Assembly: GCA_903876625.1 (NCBI GenBank)
Contig: CAIRAO010000435.1
Coordinates: 1-53,379 of the forward strand
Reading direction: 5' to 3'
Source: an uncultured Gallionellaceae bacterium
GTDB taxonomy: Bacteria > Pseudomonadota > Gammaproteobacteria > Burkholderiales > Gallionellaceae
DNA length: 53,379 nt
Notes under the pieces: model-generated
What the model was told of the DNA's origin: nothing
Seen by the model: the letters and a program-made list of their open reading frames with translations, nothing else
Databases searched by the model: none
Program-made: the position numbers and the translations under genes
Part shown: positions 49,643 to 53,379 of the stretch, in pieces
How positions within the stretch are numbered: position 1 is the first letter of the stretch
Layout: each line of letters begins with the position of its first letter

Positions 49643-50665
49643 ATGATCACACCACAACAAGCACTAGTTCGGCTTATTGAGCAACGCGAGATTTTCTACG
49701 ACGAGATGTTGTCGTTGATGCGGCAGATCATGAGCGGCGAAGTCCCGCCCACGATGATTGCGGCAATCTTGATCGGCCTGCGCGTCAAAAAGGAAACCAT
49801 AGGCGAAATCTCCGCAGCTGCATTTGTCATGCGTGAATTCGCCAGCAAAGTTCCGGTCACAAAGCGCGAACACCTAGTGGATACTTGTGGTACTGGCGGA
49901 GATGCTGCGCACACTTTCAACATTTCGACTGCTAGCGCACTGGTTGCGGCTGCAGCGGGTGCGAGAGTGGCCAAGCATGGTGGGCGTTCAGTCTCTTCAA
50001 CTTGCGGCTCCGCGGATGTTTTAGAGGCACTGGGTGTCAACCTTAACTTGACGCCGCAGCAAGTAGGACACAGCGTCGACCAGATCGGTATCGGTTTCAT
50101 GTTTGCCCCCAATTTCCACGGGGCGATGAAATACGCCGCACCGGTTCGTCGTGAGTTGGGTGTACGAACCATGTTCAATGTGCTGGGACCGTTGACTAAT
50201 CCCGCCGGAGCAGAGAATCAGGTGCTGGGTGTTTTCCATCCCGATCTGGTTGGCATTCAAGCCCGTGTTTTGCAGCGTCTCGGTAGCCGCCATGTATTAG
50301 TGGTGAACGGAAGCGATGGCTTGGACGAAATCACCATAAGTGGATCAACTTATATCGCTGAGTTGAAAGAGGGTGAGGTAAAAGAATTCAACATCACTCC
50401 AGAAGAATTTGGACTGAGCTCAACAACATTGGATTCTATTCGTGTTTCAAATATTGGCGAGGCAAAAGCGATGTTGCTGGGTGTCTTGGAAAATAAAAAG
50501 GGAGCCGCACGAGACATCGTATTGCTTAATGCAGGCGCAGCAATCTATGTTGCTGGACTTGCTGATACTCTAGCGCACGGTGTAAAAAAAGCGTCTGAAA
50601 TTATTGCCAGTGGTGTTGCCAAAAACAAATTGGAGCAATTGATTCAGATTAGCAATGGGGGTTAA
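49643..50665 (+). CDS. trpD: Anthranilate phosphoribosyltransferase
   Basis: [51 protein letters not shown]. Confidence 0.97.
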   Translation: MITPQQALVRLIEQREIFYDEMLSLMRQIMSGEVPPTMIAAILIGLRVKKETIGEISAAAFVMREFASKVPVTKREHLVDTCGTGGDAAHTFNISTASALVAAAAGARVAKHGGRSVSSTCGSADVLEALGVNLNLTPQQVGHSVDQIGIGFMFAPNFHGAMKYAAPVRRELGVRTMFNVLGPLTNPAGAENQVLGVFHPDLVGIQARVLQRLGSRHVLVVNGSDGLDEITISGSTYIAELKEGEVKEFNITPEEFGLSSTTLDSIRVSNIGEAKAMLLGVLENKKGAARDIVLLNAGAAIYVAGLADTLAHGVKKASEIIASGVAKNKLEQLIQISNGG

Positions 50666-50777
50666 GGTTCTATCAATTATCTGCGGATTTTAGCTTAAAT
50701 ATTTCGGCCTTATACATTTCAAAAATCAGGCATACAGCACAAGCTGTGAAAGATTCAAAGTGCTTGAAAGGTTTTTC

Positions 50778-53252
50778 CTAAGCTCGTTTCTTCTTGGTCT
50801 CATACATGGCAACATCGGCTTCCTTAATAATTTCATCTGGGTCCAATTCATCTCCAATGAACAGCTTGATTCCAATACTGGCTGAAAAATGATGCGTAAC
50901 ACCACCAAGCAAATATACATCGCTTAAAGTGGCACGAATTTTATTCACGATAAAACTGGCTTGCTCAGCTGCTATTCCGGATTTTGAATCCAGTCCTTCC
51001 AGTAGTATGACGAATTCATCACCACCTAATCTGGCAACGGTATCACTGACACGAACTTCTTTAAGTAGGCGTGTAGCAACCTGTATAAGTAACTGATCAC
51101 CAATATCATGGCCGTGGGTATCGTTTAATAGTTTGAACTTATCAAGATCGAGAAATAAAACAGCTCCATGACTTCCCTGCCGTTTACTGCTTCGTATTGC
51201 TTGCTGTAAACGGTCCAGAAGCAGCCGACGATTGGGAAGTTTGGTTAAGGAATCATGAAAAGCGATCTCGCGCAATTCGTCTTCACGATGTTTGCTTTCA
51301 GTTAAGTTAATCCCAAATGCCCAATGTTTGTCTCCAGAGCTAACAAAACTCCACAGAATGTGATTTTTAGAGCCATCCATTGATGTAACAACGACCTCAA
51401 TTGGTTGAATTTCGGAATTTGTTTCAAGCGCTAAAGAGGAAAGTCGTTGCCATTCCTCTGAAATTTGCATCAGGTAATGTTCATCTGGATATGCTTTTAA
51501 CCACCATTCCGTAATGGTCGGTATGTCATTCAGCGTATAGCCGAATATTTTGATAAAAGTCGGATTGATGTATTCCGTCTTTTGTTTCCTACCGGAGGTC
51601 ATTAAGATAGCAAGAGGTGAACTGTCGGCCATCTTCCTAAATAATTTGGCGCTATTTTGCAAATCCTGTTCTGCCAGCTTACGCTGGGTTATATCGACAC
51701 AGGTCCAAAGTGATTCCCCATATTCTTCGTTTAAAATGCCTCCGCTTACTTCGACAGTTTTATGGCTGCCATCCTTGCATAGGTATACAAGTTCTGTGCG
51801 ATATACCTTGCCTGCATTGATCAGAGGATAGGCTGTATCACCGAAAGTCTTATAGGCATCATCATTCAAGAAAATTAATTTGACCGGTTTCCCGATCAGC
51901 TCACCTCTTTCATATCCAAGCGTTTTTTCATAAGCAGGATTCGCCCATTGAAATATACGATCTTTGACTGTAACGATTCCAACCAATTCATTTTCGAGCA
52001 TAACGCGCATTCTGGATTCACTAGCACGAAGCATCTCCTGAATCTTTTTTGTTTGAATAAGATCAAAGACAAAGTCAGCTAACTGAAATACTATTTCAGT
52101 ATCTGCGGATATATAATCCGAGGGCTTATTACCAACCCCAATCATCGCTACAATATTGTTGTTACGCATGATAGGAACACTTACAAACCTGTCAACAACC
52201 GAATGGCCTTCAGGCATCCCCATCTTATGTTCAGAATGAGGATAATCATTTTCAATCACCGTAGCTCTTGTTCTAATGGCATTGGCCCAAACACCTGCCT
52301 GACTTACAGGATAATGTTGACCGGCACCTTCAGCTTTACACATATTTTCCAACGTATTGGTCGACCAAGTTTGTAGCGAGATGGTTTCCTGATCCTCTTC
52401 AACGTAGTGAAAAAATCCAATGGAACTACCTGTTAACTCTTCAGCCTTATCAAGCGTTTTTTGCATCAAATACTCGTGGTCAACCACGGATGCCATTTCA
52501 ATCAATTTCAATCTGAATTGCATAAGAGATTCATAACGTTTGCGCTCGGTGATATCACGACTTAGAGCAAAAAGACATTTCTCCCCGTCTAATTCAACCC
52601 CGGATGACACTATTTCAACATCGATCAGTACACCGTCTTTTCGCCGGTGAACCGTCTCCATTTGAGCTTGACTGTCAAGGGCCTCTTCAAGTCCCGCTCG
52701 AATTTGTTCAGGTGTCAATTTTGCTTCAAAGTCATATAAGCTGAGATTTAACAAGTCCTCACGAGAATATCCAAGATGTCGACAGAATGCTTCGTTACAT
52801 TCAATGACTTTTCCATGCCGGTTCAACACATGAATCCCTTCGTGGGTACTCTGCATAAGCAAATCATTGCGCTTTAATAAAGTATTCGCTTTTTGCTCTG
52901 TCTTCATCAATTGCAATGTATGTTTAGCGACGGTGTCATACATTGCAAGAACAGTATCAATCAGCGCTTCTGTAGAACCGCTCAATTCGTATTTGGCTTT
53001 GTCTTTGGCTTGTGCAATTGACATGCCCGATTGGACGGATAATGCGACCAAGCCAATTTGCTTATCACTCTGTAAAATATGATACGCAAGCCAATGGCAT
53101 AAAAAGATAAGAACATCTTCCAGCAACTCTTCCAACGGTTTGACACTTTCACCACTTTTTAATTTGGTGACATCAGCTATAAAACTTTCATGTGATTTTT
53201 TATGGCCGATTTCCCACGGATCGTCAGGAAGAAATTGATGCCATAAATTTTC
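50778..53252 (-). CDS. (Partial) hemerythrin-PAS-GAF-PAS-GGDEF diguanylate cyclase; 5' part disrupted by in-frame TAG at 53253-53255
   Basis: RVSDTVARLGGDEF; multiple PAS (NRHGKVIECNEAFCRHLGYSREDLL); upstream frame reads ENLWHQFLPDDPWEIGHKKSHESFIADVTKLKSGESVKPLEELLEDVLIFLCHWLAYHILQSDKQIG, with hemerythrin HxxxH and HxxxxD. ORF track starts at TTG 53135. Confidence 0.85.
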   Translation of the reverse strand, partial: ENLWHQFLPDDPWEIGHKKSHESFIADVTKLKSGESVKPLEELLEDVLIFLCHWLAYHILQSDKQIGLVALSVQSGMSIAQAKDKAKYELSGSTEALIDTVLAMYDTVAKHTLQLMKTEQKANTLLKRNDLLMQSTHEGIHVLNRHGKVIECNEAFCRHLGYSREDLLNLSLYDFEAKLTPEQIRAGLEEALDSQAQMETVHRRKDGVLIDVEIVSSGVELDGEKCLFALSRDITERKRYESLMQFRLKLIEMASVVDHEYLMQKTLDKAEELTGSSIGFFHYVEEDQETISLQTWSTNTLENMCKAEGAGQHYPVSQAGVWANAIRTRATVIENDYPHSEHKMGMPEGHSVVDRFVSVPIMRNNNIVAMIGVGNKPSDYISADTEIVFQLADFVFDLIQTKKIQEMLRASESRMRVMLENELVGIVTVKDRIFQWANPAYEKTLGYERGELIGKPVKLIFLNDDAYKTFGDTAYPLINAGKVYRTELVYLCKDGSHKTVEVSGGILNEEYGESLWTCVDITQRKLAEQDLQNSAKLFRKMADSSPLAILMTSGRKQKTEYINPTFIKIFGYTLNDIPTITEWWLKAYPDEHYLMQISEEWQRLSSLALETNSEIQPIEVVVTSMDGSKNHILWSFVSSGDKHWAFGINLTESKHREDELREIAFHDSLTKLPNRRLLLDRLQQAIRSSKRQGSHGAVLFLDLDKFKLLNDTHGHDIGDQLLIQVATRLLKEVRVSDTVARLGGDEFVILLEGLDSKSGIAAEQASFIVNKIRATLSDVYLLGGVTHHFSASIGIKLFIGDELDPDEIIKEADVAMYETKKKRA

Positions 53253-53379
53253 CTATGATAGAAAATAATAATTACAATATAGCAACTACAACTGAACCAG
53301 AACGAACCTACAAAACCCCCATCTATACCCGAATAGCATCCCAAAGGTATTATGTCAAGAACAAGGAAACCATCCAAGA

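Noticed and set aside
1-53379. CRISPR arrays, rRNA, tRNA, IS elements
   Set aside because: None could be recognised by eye on either strand; a tRNAscan/ISfinder/CRISPR search would be decisive.

Overview
Metagenome-style contig window, mostly a single betaproteobacterium (Gallionellaceae/Nitrosomonadales-like by gene content and order; this taxonomy is inference). Main contents: (1) positions ~1-1540 are a foreign-looking fragment of a Bacteroidota-type repetitive Ig-like surface protein on the minus strand. It is fused to a 5'-truncated hupD, so the contig is probably chimeric there. (2) ~1530-19080: [NiFe]-hydrogenase maturation and H2-sensing cluster, hupD-F-G-H-I-J-K, hypA-B-F-C-D-E, hupR, hupU-V, hupT, a plant-type FNR, a NiCoT nickel permease and nikR. 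The structural uptake hydrogenase genes are absent, presumably beyond the junction. (3) selO and a GGDEF/EAL protein. (4) A gene-poor stretch (23.3-25.5 kb) with the most novel-looking signals: a sigma54-promoted, terminator-bounded candidate sRNA carrying two CTCCTCCT anti-Shine-Dalgarno motifs, a structured minus-strand RNA candidate next to a small membrane ORF, and a 42-aa membrane sORF missing from the ORF track. (5) Housekeeping blocks: dacB-bioA-hemF-tsaC-purD, purH-fis-dusB, ubiH-dsbC, mltA-apaG, rpe-gph-trpEGD. (6) An accessory islet between purD and purH with MNT/HEPN, a duplicated SUMF1-like secreted protein, an Rx4H HEPN protein and a DUF4258/DUF2283-like pair. (7) A multi-PAS/GAF diguanylate cyclase at the right edge whose upstream reading frame encodes a hemerythrin domain, apparently broken exactly at an iron-ligand codon. 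All calls come from reading the sequence; no database searches were run.
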